Source of the DNA: Trileptium ribeirensis | Lineage: Eukaryota > Nematoda > Enoplea > Enoplida > Thoracostomopsidae | DNA: 64,000 nt | Reading direction: 5' to 3' | Assembly: GCA_030248225.1 (NCBI GenBank) | Contig: JASANE010029994.1 | Location: 21,263 to 85,262, forward strand | Part shown: one piece after another, positions 33,802 through 43,505 of the stretch | How the letters are laid out: each line of letters opens with the position of its first letter | Numbering within the stretch: the first letter of the stretch is position 1 | Notes under the pieces: generated by a model | What the model saw: the letters and a program-made list of their open reading frames with translations, nothing else | The model's database searches: none | What the model was told of the DNA's origin: nothing | Position numbers and translations under genes: made by a program

Positions 33802-34740
33802 TAGCTTACGTGCAATGGTTTCCTAGATAAACAAACCACCGTAATCCAGGGTAACGTGAATGGTTTACATAGAACATTCTTCATACCCCTTACGCAATAT
33901 ATAACCCTGATACTGAAGAGAGAGTGTACTCTTGTAATCAGCTTCATTGGCCCTAAAGCCATTGAAAATATCTGAAAAGGTATGAAATATTTGTGTTGGA
34001 TTCTAGATGACCAAACTATCGTGTTCAGCGTGCCCAAACACCTATATTTAGGGCACTTTTGATGTCCTGCAAGCAATAAATAATTGAACAAATGAAAACT
34101 CACACTTTTGGAAATCGGGTTCGTAGTCCGTAAAACCCTTGAACCCTTTGAAACTGTATTTAGTTAAGTTGGACTCTACAGGGCATAACCATCGCATTCA
34201 GTGTGCTTGATTAGACACTCGTTGTAAGGTAAAACACACGACAACATACCGAAATATAAAAAATCGCTATTTCTGACAAGAGTCAACGAGCCATATTGGG
34301 CCCAGAGCGGTCCAGTGAGTGGTCCCACAAAACAGCCGTAGCCCGCAAAGTTGTTGATCACGATGACGTGATTCTGACTGCTGCGGTGAGCCTGTGTCGT
34401 GAGACATGGGCTGCAATATACCGGTACATCTACGGCCATATTTGGCAAAGAGCCCTTACAAACGTTTTATTATTTCGACCCCGAACATGGAGTCCTACCT
34501 GTTCGCGTTCAACTAAAGAGAACAAGCATCATCACTTTAACCTATCGAACAAAAAACCGATCAAAACTCGTCAAAAGAGTTAGGTATGACGACAACAGAC
34601 AAAAAATTTCTTAGCGTCCTCAGTGGAAAGTCTACTTCACTAATTTCCAATTTATTCGTAACATGTAGGATGTTATTTATCGCTTTTTGATTAAAAACAC
34701 AAACATAATCGTAATTTGCGCTGCATAATGCTAACAACTT
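33802..34740. repeat. Degenerate ~170-bp repeat in otherwise anonymous DNA
   Basis: No gene is seen. A phrase of the form GTTGGA-TCTA followed by AACTATCGTGTTCAG-GTG (33993) recurs at 34168 as GTTGGACTCTACAGG...ATCGCATTCAGTGTG. A similar but more diverged arrangement occurs in tandem at ~54680-55075. The first four bases (33798-33801) are the right copy of the giant element's target duplication. Confidence 0.45.
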
Positions 34741-35860
34741 TCCAGTTAGGCTTCGGAGTAGATAGAAAATGGGGTTTTGCCCCCCCCCACATATGTGGGG
34801 GTGAGTGGGGTGGTACTCTAAGCTAAAACATAATCTTTCTGACTACTAAACAATTTTGTCCATATGACACATATATGAGATGCTGGTAATGCACAACCAA
34901 AAGTTTTCTATATTTTGTTGCTAGGTAACAGGTCAGTTGTTAGAAAGAAAACATAACAATCCGTGACATCATTTAAACAGCATAATGGTTTGTGCTAGTT
35001 CCAGTAACTGCATTATTAATGCATAATTTATCTCTCCTCAAAAAAATGCGACCCTCTGTCTATATTATCTAAAAGTGAAGTGAGCAAATTATAAACTAAT
35101 GTGATTGCGTGGATGACATCACTCTAAGCTATTATACCACATGGTGGTATTTAGAGCAGCCATAAAAATATCCTAGCATTTAAATGCTAGTAGCGTATAT
35201 GGAGTGTATGTTTAGGACAGACATGTCACAAAAACAGATCGCATAGCGCTGCGACAAATAAAATGACGTTGACAAAACACTACTCATAGCGTTAGGATAG
35301 ACAGAATGACGTTTGCTTTACTTATTACGATATCACTATGGCAGCGTACCTAAAACTTGGTCACTTTCAAGAGGGCTTGATGTGGTTATAATTACTCGAG
35401 TAGCAGCTCAGAAGAACGGTTATATTACATCATAGAATTAGCAAACATATACTTACAAACAGGTACAAATATGTTATATAGATGAATGAATCAGGAACAA
35501 CATTTGGTACAAACTCATAGCGCATCATACTGTCATGAATTAGCGCATGATACCGTCATGAATAAGTACTCCGATACCTACATAGCTGAGGATAAAACAT
35601 AGTGTTCATGCGTTGATTATTCTGCGGGTAGTTTTTAATTTTAAACTCTATTTTCATGCTTTCAGCCATAATTAATTTTCTGTGTGTGGTATATTTGTTT
35701 GGTATATTAGCATATATGAGGGTATACATCTATGTGGCGGCTTAATTAATACATATGTGGGGTTTCACATAGTACAGTAAAGCTATATCCGAAACTTAAT
35801 CAGTTTTGGCAAAAAAATCAAAGGGAACTAAACATACAAAAACCCTCTTTCCCTAGGTAA
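34741..35860. other. AT-rich DNA, possible left arm of the Polinton
   Basis: No gene is seen. A run of about 11-12 C lies near 34781, followed by an ACATATGTGGGGG palindrome and GTGGGG motifs that also occur in the right arm (48434-48880). A perfect 18-bp palindrome, CTAGCATTTAAATGCTAG, is at 35173-35190. ACTCTAAGCTA occurs at 34813 and near 35120. Two near-copies of GCGCAT-ATAC-GTCATGAATTA lie at about 35519-35565. No terminal inverted repeat could be matched to the right side. Confidence 0.4.
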
Positions 35861-36560
35861 TATTTTATAGGTTATGATAGAATAACTTTTTAACTAATAG
35901 TTGTAAAGTAATAAAAATTCCCTCTTATACGTTTTCGAGTACGCTCGTTTTATTTTTACTAACAATCTTAAGCGGCATTACATAGATAATAAAGTTATAA
36001 TTACCTAGCTAATAATTTGTAAGCTATATGTTAATTGCTTTTTAACTAATAGTTATAAAGTAATAAAAATTTATAATTATAGGTTTTCAAATACGCTGAT
36101 TTCATTTATTCTATTTAAATTAATCTAGGTTGAATAGCTAATAAGATATAATTACTTAGCTAATAATTTATAAGTTATGATTTAATAACTTTTCAAGTAA
36201 TAGATATAAAGTAACGAAAACTAGTATTTATAGGTTTTCCACAACGCTGGTTTCATTTATTCTATTTAAATTAATCTAGGTTACATAGCTAATAAGATAT
36301 AATTACATAGCTAATAATTTAAAACTCATATTTTAATAATTGTTTAGCTAGTAGTTATACAGTAACAAAAATTAGGACATAGAGGTTTTCTACTACGGTT
36401 AATTAATTTTTACTATTGAAATAAAGCTAAGTAAGTTACATAGTTAATAAGCTATACTTTAATAACTTTTCAACTAATAGTTGAAAGGTTGCAGAAGTTA
36501 GCACCGATGGGTTTTCTACTATTATGCTTCATTTTCAATAATCTACGTTATATAGATAAT
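35861..36560. repeat. AT-rich tandem array, about five ~120-155-bp units
   Basis: Each unit has AATAACTTTTCAACTAATAG, then AAAGTAA-AAAATT, GGTTTTC-ACTACGCT, and TAGCTAATAA blocks. Unit starts are near 35868, 36018, 36172, 36326 and 36447. The array lies directly upstream of the Polinton polymerase gene. Confidence 0.75.
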
Positions 36561-36599
36561 GATAATTTTTAAACCACTTTGGATTTTACTGAACATAAT

Positions 36600-36611
36600 C
36601 CTTTTAAGAAC
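36600..36611. promoter_or_regulatory. Promoter-box copy in inverted orientation, 36 nt before the polymerase ATG
   Basis: CCTTTTAAGAAC is the reverse complement of the box GTTCTTAAAAGG seen before other genes of the element. It starts 36 nt before the ATG at 36636. The motif is partly self-complementary, so orientation may matter little. Confidence 0.5.
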
Positions 36612-36635
36612 TATTTTTAGAATCTCTTACAAAGA

Positions 36636-37103
36636 ATGGCTTTAAAGTGTAACAATTGTAATAAAAGCTTTACTAGACGGGATCATTTAACACGTCACAT
36701 AAATACAATTCATTCTCTGCAACTAAATTGGTGTGAACAGTGCGGTAGAGTATTTTCGCGTCAAGACGCTCTTATCAGACACCAAAAGAGACATTGTAAA
36801 GCGCGTCAACTCAAACCCAGTTCAGCAATTGTATAAACTCAACCATCAACGTCCGCAGTCATGGAAGCGCAGACAATATCAACTATAACGGAACCCTCTG
36901 ATTCAGATCATCTTGAGCAGTTACATCAAATGGCTCAGGAAATTATTGGTACTACGCAATAACAATCTTCCATTATCGATCAATCTGAGTTTATAACCCT
37001 GCGACAATGGATCAAAGCGCTCAAAGGGTACCTGATTAGTTATTATTTAGTACCCAACAACCCCATCAACGACCTATCCAGCTTTCTCCAACAGTCGCAT
37101 GAG
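36636..37103 (+). pseudogene. C2H2 zinc-finger N-terminal part of the polymerase gene, two in-frame TAA stops
   Basis: The first 66 codons encode two C2H2 fingers (CNNCNKSFTRRDHLTRHINTIH form, then CEQCGRVFSRQDALIRHQKRHC form, both written here as fingerprints). The frame ends in TAA at 36834-36836, continues through an ATG at 36861 to a TAA at 36960-36962, and is then open into the polymerase at 37104, all in one register. Zinc fingers at the start of PolB fit this element type, and the ATPase here also begins with a finger. Both stops are one C-to-T change from CAA. The gene is therefore probably one ORF with two nonsense changes, unless the polymerase starts at 37104. Confidence 0.7.
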
Positions 37104-40100
37104 ATGTTGAAACAGCTAATCAACAACCAACTGAAGCGTGGTGTCAAACTATGGATATCCGTTAAATGTACGCTACAAAAATTGGATGGCACGCAAATGA
37201 CAGCTCATTTCAACACCAAGTCCCACCCTATCCTACATGGGAGTAATATTGACTCTGAAGTTACCCATTTGTTCAATGAGCTCAAAAAGAAACTGGATGA
37301 TTTTCAACGTATGGGATCTGGATGGGTGCTACAAGACGTTCAACACGCTGATATACATATCAGCAAGTATCAACCCCTCCGCGCATCCTCATACAAAGAA
37401 CTTCCAGCATCAATCCGCAATAAACATGCGGTACTTAATATCCAAAATAATGACAATAAATGTTTCATGTGGAGTGTTTTGGCGGCATTGCATCCAATCG
37501 ATCGGAAGCATCATGCTGAACGAATAAATAACTATGAACAATACATTAATGAACTTAATATGAACGGTATTGAATACCCCGTTAAGCTCAAGGATGTACC
37601 TCGATTTGAACATCAAAACAGTATTTCTGCTAATGTATACGGACTCGAAGATGGGGTAATTTACCCGCTATATATATCGAAATCTCAACACCAACAATAC
37701 ATTCATCTCCTCCTGTACAAAGAACATTACTGTCTGATTCGCAGTTTGGATTCGTTGCTGTATAACCAACGTCGTCATAAAACTAAGAAATATTTCTGCG
37801 ATAAATGTCTGATTCCCTGTTATAGTGCAGCTAAACGTGACGAACATTTACAACGATGTCGACACAATAAACCGTCTCGTATCCAGACTCCTCCGTCAAA
37901 TTCAACTCTTCAATTCTCAAATTTTCACCGTATGCAGCGATCTCCTTACGTTATATATGCTGATTTCGAATGTATCCTCGAAAAGGTTCACACATGTGAA
38001 CCATCAACGTCCACCTCATACACAAATCCGTATCAACGTCACACTCCATGTGGATATGGACTTATTGAGTGCTTTGGTTGCTGCAATGATAAAGTCCAAA
38101 CCGGTGAACCAATTATATATCGCGGAGATAATATCGTTAAACATTTTCTTAATAATGTAATTGAACTGTCTGAACAGTTTCAAAAAATTCCAACCAAACC
38201 TCTTAACCTAACTAATAATGAACAATGTAAATTCGATAACACAACAGAATGTTATATATGTAATAATCCCATGGATCCCGATGATAAAGCACGTGACCAC
38301 TGTCATTTTTGTGGTCGATATCGTGGCGCAGCTCATCCCCAATGTAATATTGGATTCAGACTTAATCGCGATGTGACTGTTCTATTTCATAATTTACGTC
38401 GATACGATGGACACCTAATAATGCAAGAACTTGGCATAATGTGTAAGCAAAAGGGATTGGAGATTGAATGCATCGCAAAAGGTATGGAGGATTATATGAC
38501 ATTCTCTATCAAACGCAAAGCAAAGAAGCTCAACCCCCAAGCTGATGACGAGGAGGACGACGATGACACCTGCTGGGATGAAAACGCTGACGGCGTCGAT
38601 TTCATACTAGGTAATGATGACACATCTGAAGATGATATTGGATGGAAGATTCGTTTCATAGACACCATCCAATTCCTACCATCATCTCTTCAAACGTTAG
38701 TCGATAATCTAAAGAAAACCGGAGTCGATCATTTCCAAGCGATGAAGCACGTATTCGGAGATAGATTGGATTTAATGCTGCGTAAGGGTGTTTACCCTTA
38801 CGAATATATGGACTCCATCAATCGCTTCAACGAAACAAGTCTCCCCAAGCAGAAATACTTTTACTCCACTCTCACCGAAAGCGGTATCAGCGATCAAGAT
38901 TACATACAAGCACAAACGGTTTGGCGAGAAATGAATATTGAAAATATCGGACAATACCACGATCTTTACCTCAAAACCGACATTCTACTCCTCCGTGACG
39001 TCTTCGAGAATTTCCGATTATTCTGTCTCGACAAATTCCGTCTGGACCCTGCTCACTACATTACACTCCCAAGCTTCGCATGGGACGCTTGTCTTATGAA
39101 GACAGGTGTGAAACTAGACCTCATTTCCGACCCAGATATGTACGGTTTTTTCGAAGAAGGAATTCGTGGTGGTGTATCGGTTATATCCCACCGATATGCG
39201 AAGGCAAACAATCCCTACTTTGATGGATATAATCCTACAGAACCAAATAGATATATCATATACCTCGACGCGAACAATTTATACGGCTGGTCGATGGTTC
39301 AAAAACTCCCGTGTAATAATTTCAAATGGCTTTCCCCAGCTAAAATTTGTTCCATGGATTGGAATTCAGTGAATGTAAATGGTGATACTGGATATATATT
39401 AGAAGTAGACTTGAATTATCCATATCACCTCCACGAACTTCATAATGATTATCCTTTAGCACCTGAACGATTAAAGATAACCGATTCCATGTTATCCTCA
39501 TACTGTAATACGATGAAACTAGAACGCACCGCACCGGTGGAGAAGTTGGCTCCAAATTTAAACGATAAACAACGCTATATAGTTCACATAAGAAATCTCC
39601 AACAATACCTCTCCCTCGGTTTAGAACTTCAAAAGGTTCACCGTGTTATATCCTTCAAACAATCTGAATGGATGGAACCATATATAACATTTAATACCGA
39701 GATGCGAAAGAAGGCAAATAGTGACTTTGAAAAGGACCTATATAAACTACTCAACAACGCTGTATTTGGGAAAACTATGGAGAATGTGCGAGCTTATGTA
39801 GATATTAAATTAGTTACTAACGAACATAAATTTGAAAAGTTGGTTGCAAACCCCCGATACTCCATGTCGTCAATATTTAACGAGAATTTGGTCGCGGTTA
39901 AAATGCACCGCAAAACTGTCAAACTGTGTAAACCCATATACGTTGGGTTTACGGTATTGGAATTATCAAAGTCCCTAATGTACAATTTTCACTATAACTA
40001 TATGAAGTCTATATATAATTCTAACTGTAAACTCTTATTCACGGATACGGATTCATTATGTTATTCGGTACAAACGAAAGACATTTACGATGATATGGCA

Positions 40101-40604
40101 GAAAATTCATCTTTCTTTGATACCAGCGATTACCCCACAGATCACCCTCTATTCTCTTTAGCGAACAAGAAAGTCCTTGGTAAAATGAAAGATGAGACTG
40201 CTGGAAAACCCATTGAGGAATTTGTTGGACTCCGTTCGAAGATGTACAGTATCAAATGTGGTGGAGTTGAAAAGAAACGTGCAAAGGGCGTAAAAAAGAC
40301 AATTGTAAAAAACCAAATGCGACATCAGGATTATTACAATATTTTATTTAGTGGTAGTAATATGAAGAACAAAATGAATATGATTAGAAGTGATAAACAT
40401 GTATTACATACACTGACGCTTAATAAGACGAGTTTATCGGCGTTTGATGATAAACGGTATATATTAGACGATGGAATCAGTTCCTATGCTTATGGACATT
40501 ATAATGTGTATGATATGAACAATGAAGATATTAATGAATTGATTAACGATGATCTTATGTTTGTTTCTGATGATGAACTTATGAATATTGATATTGTTGT
40601 TTAA
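37104..40604 (+). CDS. polB: Protein-primed family B DNA polymerase
   Basis: The 1166-aa open frame has exonuclease motif I YADFE (~residue 285), exo II HNLRRYDGHL (~430), polymerase motif A YLDANNLYGW (~720), motif B LLNNAVFGKTMENV (~883) and motif C FTDTDSL (~978), plus KMYSIK near 1050. The DxxNLYG form of motif A and the general layout are those of Polinton/adintovirus pPolB. A cysteine-rich segment lies near residue 380. An acidic insert EEDDDDTCWDEN lies near 485. The enzyme would replicate the linear element from a terminal-protein primer. All catalytic residues I can check are present. The upstream frame is interrupted by two stops (see 36636-37103). Confidence 0.95.
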   Translation: MLKQLINNQLKRGVKLWISVKCTLQKLDGTQMTAHFNTKSHPILHGSNIDSEVTHLFNELKKKLDDFQRMGSGWVLQDVQHADIHISKYQPLRASSYKELPASIRNKHAVLNIQNNDNKCFMWSVLAALHPIDRKHHAERINNYEQYINELNMNGIEYPVKLKDVPRFEHQNSISANVYGLEDGVIYPLYISKSQHQQYIHLLLYKEHYCLIRSLDSLLYNQRRHKTKKYFCDKCLIPCYSAAKRDEHLQRCRHNKPSRIQTPPSNSTLQFSNFHRMQRSPYVIYADFECILEKVHTCEPSTSTSYTNPYQRHTPCGYGLIECFGCCNDKVQTGEPIIYRGDNIVKHFLNNVIELSEQFQKIPTKPLNLTNNEQCKFDNTTECYICNNPMDPDDKARDHCHFCGRYRGAAHPQCNIGFRLNRDVTVLFHNLRRYDGHLIMQELGIMCKQKGLEIECIAKGMEDYMTFSIKRKAKKLNPQADDEEDDDDTCWDENADGVDFILGNDDTSEDDIGWKIRFIDTIQFLPSSLQTLVDNLKKTGVDHFQAMKHVFGDRLDLMLRKGVYPYEYMDSINRFNETSLPKQKYFYSTLTESGISDQDYIQAQTVWREMNIENIGQYHDLYLKTDILLLRDVFENFRLFCLDKFRLDPAHYITLPSFAWDACLMKTGVKLDLISDPDMYGFFEEGIRGGVSVISHRYAKANNPYFDGYNPTEPNRYIIYLDANNLYGWSMVQKLPCNNFKWLSPAKICSMDWNSVNVNGDTGYILEVDLNYPYHLHELHNDYPLAPERLKITDSMLSSYCNTMKLERTAPVEKLAPNLNDKQRYIVHIRNLQQYLSLGLELQKVHRVISFKQSEWMEPYITFNTEMRKKANSDFEKDLYKLLNNAVFGKTMENVRAYVDIKLVTNEHKFEKLVANPRYSMSSIFNENLVAVKMHRKTVKLCKPIYVGFTVLELSKSLMYNFHYNYMKSIYNSNCKLLFTDTDSLCYSVQTKDIYDDMAENSSFFDTSDYPTDHPLFSLANKKVLGKMKDETAGKPIEEFVGLRSKMYSIKCGGVEKKRAKGVKKTIVKNQMRHQDYYNILFSGSNMKNKMNMIRSDKHVLHTLTLNKTSLSAFDDKRYILDDGISSYAYGHYNVYDMNNEDINELINDDLMFVSDDELMNIDIVV

Positions 40605-40608
40605 TAAA

Positions 40609-40636
40609 GTCTTAAAAACAAATGTGTTTATAAATA
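40609..40636 (+). promoter_or_regulatory. Promoter region of the integrase gene: CTTAAAAA box and TATAAATA
   Basis: CTTAAAAA (40611-40618) lies 35 nt before the integrase ATG, immediately after the polymerase stop. A TATAAATA also lies at 40629-40636, only 10 nt before the ATG. Confidence 0.65.
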
Positions 40637-40645
40637 GGGCTAAAG

Positions 40646-41701
40646 ATGGATTCTAAACTTAAAGATATATACTACGACCCTACAAACATTGCAGGTTTTT
40701 CAACTGCTCCTAAACTGTATAGAGAAGCTAAACAGCGAGGGTATAACATCAAGTTTAAGGAAGTGCAGGATTGGTTACGTGGTCAGGAAACATATACTTT
40801 ACATAAACCTAGAAGATTAAGATTTCAGCGTAGACGTACTGTTGTTAAAGGTTTAAATGATTTATTTCAGGCCGATTTAGCTGATATGAGTAACTTGTCA
40901 TCATATAATGATGGTATAAAATATTTACTTGTTGTTATTGACTGCTTTTCCAAATATGCTTGGGTTAAACCTGTTAAAAATAAGACAGCTTATACTACTC
41001 TAAATGCATTAAAATCTGTCTTTGAGCAAGTTAAACCTCAAAATTTTCAAACAGATAATGGTAAAGAGTTTGTAAATAACCTGTTATATGATTATTGTAA
41101 GGAAAATGGTATAAATGTTTATACTGCTAAGAATAAGGAAACAAAAGCAAGTATTGCTGAGCGGTTTATACGTACTTTGAAGGGGAAAATTTATAAATTT
41201 TTAACATCTAAAAATTCCCGTAGATATATTGATAATCTTCAATCACTTGTAGAAAGTTATAATAATACTGAAAACAGTTATGGTTTTACACCTTCAAAGG
41301 TTGATAATGAGGATGAAATTCGGGAAAAGTTATTTCCAGCGCAAGATGTGGATGTTCGATATAAATTTCAACTAGGCGATATTGTACGTGTTTCCATTGA
41401 ACGACTTCCTTTCGAACGTGGATTTAACCAGTTGTGGTCACGTGAAGTGTTTACAATAAGTAAACAACTACCATTCAATCCTCCAGTTTACGAGCTTGAA
41501 GATGCAAATAAGGAAACTATATTGGGAAGATTTTATAAGCAAGAGCTGCAAAATGTTAAAGTAGTGGGTGATTCATATAAAATTGAAAAAATTATACGCA
41601 AACGCAAGACCAAAAGGGGTACAGAGTACCTTGTAAAGTGGCTTGGATACCCCAAATCAATGAATTCATGGGTACATGAAGAGGATTTACAACCGCTGTA
41701 G
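40646..41701 (+). CDS. int: Polinton integrase (retroviral-like DDE) with C-terminal chromodomain
   Basis: The 351-aa protein has a DDE core with FQADLADM (~73), QTDNGKEF (~135) and SIAERFIRTLKG (~168), in the spacing of rve-type integrases and c-integrases. A basic middle region follows (RRLRFQRRR lies before the core). The C-terminus has a chromodomain, YKIEKIIRKR, then YLVKWLGYP, then SWVHEEDL, residues ~311-348. It inserts the linear element into chromatin; the chromodomain probably directs it to methylated histone tails. The frame is intact. It lies 41 nt after the polymerase and is followed by a hairpin repeat region. Confidence 0.95.
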   Translation: MDSKLKDIYYDPTNIAGFSTAPKLYREAKQRGYNIKFKEVQDWLRGQETYTLHKPRRLRFQRRRTVVKGLNDLFQADLADMSNLSSYNDGIKYLLVVIDCFSKYAWVKPVKNKTAYTTLNALKSVFEQVKPQNFQTDNGKEFVNNLLYDYCKENGINVYTAKNKETKASIAERFIRTLKGKIYKFLTSKNSRRYIDNLQSLVESYNNTENSYGFTPSKVDNEDEIREKLFPAQDVDVRYKFQLGDIVRVSIERLPFERGFNQLWSREVFTISKQLPFNPPVYELEDANKETILGRFYKQELQNVKVVGDSYKIEKIIRKRKTKRGTEYLVKWLGYPKSMNSWVHEEDLQPL

Positions 41702-41945
41702 GGGTACAATACGTACCCGTAGGGGTACAAAGGGGTACAACATACAGCTACATAGTGGTAAATGTATGGGATATATGGATACAATACGTACCCATAGGGG
41801 TACAGAATACGGGTGCACAGGGTAAAACATAGGGGTACACATTGATAAATGTAGGGAATATAGGGGTATAATACGTACCCGTAGGGGTACAGAATAGGGA
41901 TACACAGGGTTACAAAAAGGGAACACAGGGGTACAATATGGTGGT
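41700..41945. repeat. Hairpin-bearing tandem repeats between integrase and ATPase genes
   Basis: ACGTACCC followed three bases later by GGGGTAC occurs at about 41711, 41786 and 41873. Each is an inverted repeat GTACCC-N3-GGGTAC embedded in ~75-87-bp repeats that also carry AAATGTA-GG-ATAT. Additional single AGGGGTACA motifs surround them. This iteron-like array separates the early-type genes (PolB, INT) from the packaging and structural block. Confidence 0.75.
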
Positions 41946-41952
41946 GTTAAAG

Positions 41953-41964
41953 TTCTTAAAAAGG
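41953..41964 (+). promoter_or_regulatory. Promoter box TTCTTAAAAAGG before the ATPase
   Basis: The box is an exact copy. The C of CTTAAAAAGG (41955) is 35 nt before the ATG at 41990, which encodes the zinc-finger start MDHVCNKC; the upstream ATG at 41981 is the alternative start. Confidence 0.7.
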
Positions 41965-41980
41965 TTTAATCATGTAATCC

Positions 41981-42712
41981 ATGATAATTATGGATCATGT
42001 ATGTAACAAGTGTGAACGATCTTATACTTCTCGTCAACATTTACATAGACATAAGAAAACTTGTACAGCTCAAACAATGTCAAGCTGTGATAAAATACCT
42101 TTACCTTTGGAATTACCGTTCACATGTGTTGTGAGTGGTCAAACTGGAAGTGGAAAAACGCAATGGATATATCGATTACTCAAACATGCGTTTTTTGATC
42201 AAAAAGTTGATAAAATTCTATATTGTTACAGTATTTTTCAAGATATATATGCTAAAATGTTGAGAAAAATACCCAACTTTGAACTACACGAAGGTATTCC
42301 CTCTGAATTTCCCACTGGCACAGCACACGTTTTATGTGTATTGGACGATTTAATGATTGAGGCCTCAAATGATAAAAAGCTTGCAGCAGCATTTTCCCGT
42401 ATGCGTCATAATAAGTTAAGCACAATTTTTGTTACACAGAATTTGTATCATGAAGGTAAATACATGCGAACAATAACTCGAAACGCACAGTATATGGTTC
42501 TGTTCCCCAACTTTAGAGATCAGTCAATGATACATACCCTGGGAAGACAAATGTGGCCTTCAAAACCAGATTTTCTTTCAAGCGCATTTGAGCAAGCAAC
42601 AAGGGAACCGTATGGTTATCTATTTCTTGATCTAAAACCAGCTACAGAGAGTGTACTAAGGGTACGACAATGTATTTTTCCCGATGACAGTCAGATGTTT
42701 GTTTATTCTTAA
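41981..42712 (+). CDS. A32/FtsK-like genome-packaging ATPase with N-terminal C2H2 finger
   Basis: Walker A is GQTGSGKT at about residues 53-60 and Walker B is HVLCVLDDLM at about 115-124, with a downstream TIFVTQNLYHEGKYMRTI segment typical of Polinton and virophage packaging ATPases. The protein would pump DNA into the capsid. The N-terminus has a C2H2 finger (CNKCERSY, then HLHRHKKTC). The start may be the ATG at 41990, which gives better spacing to the promoter box. The stop codon lies inside the next gene's promoter box. The frame is intact. Confidence 0.93.
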   Translation: MIIMDHVCNKCERSYTSRQHLHRHKKTCTAQTMSSCDKIPLPLELPFTCVVSGQTGSGKTQWIYRLLKHAFFDQKVDKILYCYSIFQDIYAKMLRKIPNFELHEGIPSEFPTGTAHVLCVLDDLMIEASNDKKLAAAFSRMRHNKLSTIFVTQNLYHEGKYMRTITRNAQYMVLFPNFRDQSMIHTLGRQMWPSKPDFLSSAFEQATREPYGYLFLDLKPATESVLRVRQCIFPDDSQMFVYS

Positions 42713-42717
42713 AAAGG
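42706..42717 (+). promoter_or_regulatory. Promoter box TTCTTAAAAAGG overlapping the ATPase stop
   Basis: The box is an exact copy and includes the TAA of the ATPase gene. Its C is 34 nt before the ATG at 42742. Confidence 0.7.
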
Positions 42718-42741
42718 TTTAATTTTTTAGATGTAATAAAT

Positions 42742-43017
42742 ATGTCTCGAACTGTTGAACGTAATCTAACAGCACTGCAGTTTCTTGAGGGATCGTCAGC
42801 TAAAGTTGTCTCTGCTGTAATTAAAGTTGCACCTCAGTCTTTACTTAACACATTTACAGAAATTGCATATAATATCATACAAAAAACCAAAACGAAGCGA
42901 AAAGTTCTTAAAAGTATTGCAAGCAAACGTATTTCAATTTCTAAAAAGAAAAAGTTACTCAAACCTACTGTGGTTAAACATTTGATTAATTATTTTAATA
43001 AACATTATGGCACGTAA
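42742..43017 (+). CDS. Small conserved Polinton protein (91 aa)
   Basis: This is a short basic helical protein. Its middle has SLLNTFTEIAYNIIQ followed by SKRISISKKKKLLKP. The pattern of a hydrophobic helix, then a lysine-rich KKTSLKKKRKLL-like tail, resembles a small protein common in Maverick/adintovirus gene blocks next to the ATPase. I know no function for it. It overlaps the next gene by 11 nt. Confidence 0.65.
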   Translation: MSRTVERNLTALQFLEGSSAKVVSAVIKVAPQSLLNTFTEIAYNIIQKTKTKRKVLKSIASKRISISKKKKLLKPTVVKHLINYFNKHYGT

Positions 43018-43426
43018 GATGGCAGTGGTACCTGTTAGCTGGTTGGATATTATGAAGCATGGAGGATTGCAAGATAAAGAATCAATAAAAAATGAAGTGA
43101 CTGTTTACGAAACCAGAGAAAAACCAGATTTATCACTAATGTTTCCTAAAAATTTACGAAATAAAGCTAAATTGATGTTAAACAATATTAAAGATTTAAA
43201 ACTAAATGATAATAACAATATAATTTACCCGGATAAGACTGTTGGTTCAAATATTTTTGATTTGGTAAAGTATTTTGTCTCTGATATCAACTTTTCACCT
43301 CCAAGACCTCTTGATTCTGATAAATTTGAATCTCTTCTTAGAGGAGTTCCTTTGTCAGCATTTGGAAGAGGTAGAAAAGGTAAAGTAGCTGAGCAGAAAT
43401 CTAAATGGAGAACTTTGTGGGGGTAA
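43007..43426 (+). CDS. Conserved Polinton protein of unknown function (139 aa)
   Basis: It begins with a VPVSWLDIM-like opening, has a K-rich LRNKAKLMLNNIKDL helix, then a GSNIFDLVKYFVSD segment and a C-terminal LLRGVPLSAFGRGRKGK. The order (a KAKLLL helix, GSNI-DL, then a short basic end) matches a family I recall from other Maverick gene blocks. The function is unknown; a structural or scaffolding role is possible. It overlaps the previous gene by 11 nt, so the two are probably read from one mRNA. Confidence 0.6.
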   Translation: MARKMAVVPVSWLDIMKHGGLQDKESIKNEVTVYETREKPDLSLMFPKNLRNKAKLMLNNIKDLKLNDNNNIIYPDKTVGSNIFDLVKYFVSDINFSPPRPLDSDKFESLLRGVPLSAFGRGRKGKVAEQKSKWRTLWG

Positions 43427-43463
43427 ATCAACCAATCATATTCATGTGGGGTATTTATTAAAA

Positions 43464-43473
43464 TATATAAAGG
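43464..43473 (+). promoter_or_regulatory. TATATAAAGG box before the NADAR gene
   Basis: This is a TATA-like box 42 nt before the preferred ATG at 43506. It ends in AAAGG like the CTTAAAAAGG boxes of the other genes, but its first half differs. Confidence 0.5.
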
Positions 43474-43505
43474 TTCACAAAACATGGATATCATCATTAT
43501 TGAAA

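Noticed and set aside
34780..34810. Left C-run and right C-run as terminal inverted repeats of the Polinton
   Set aside because: Both runs are C on the same strand, so they are direct and not inverted, and flanking bases do not match as reverse complements.
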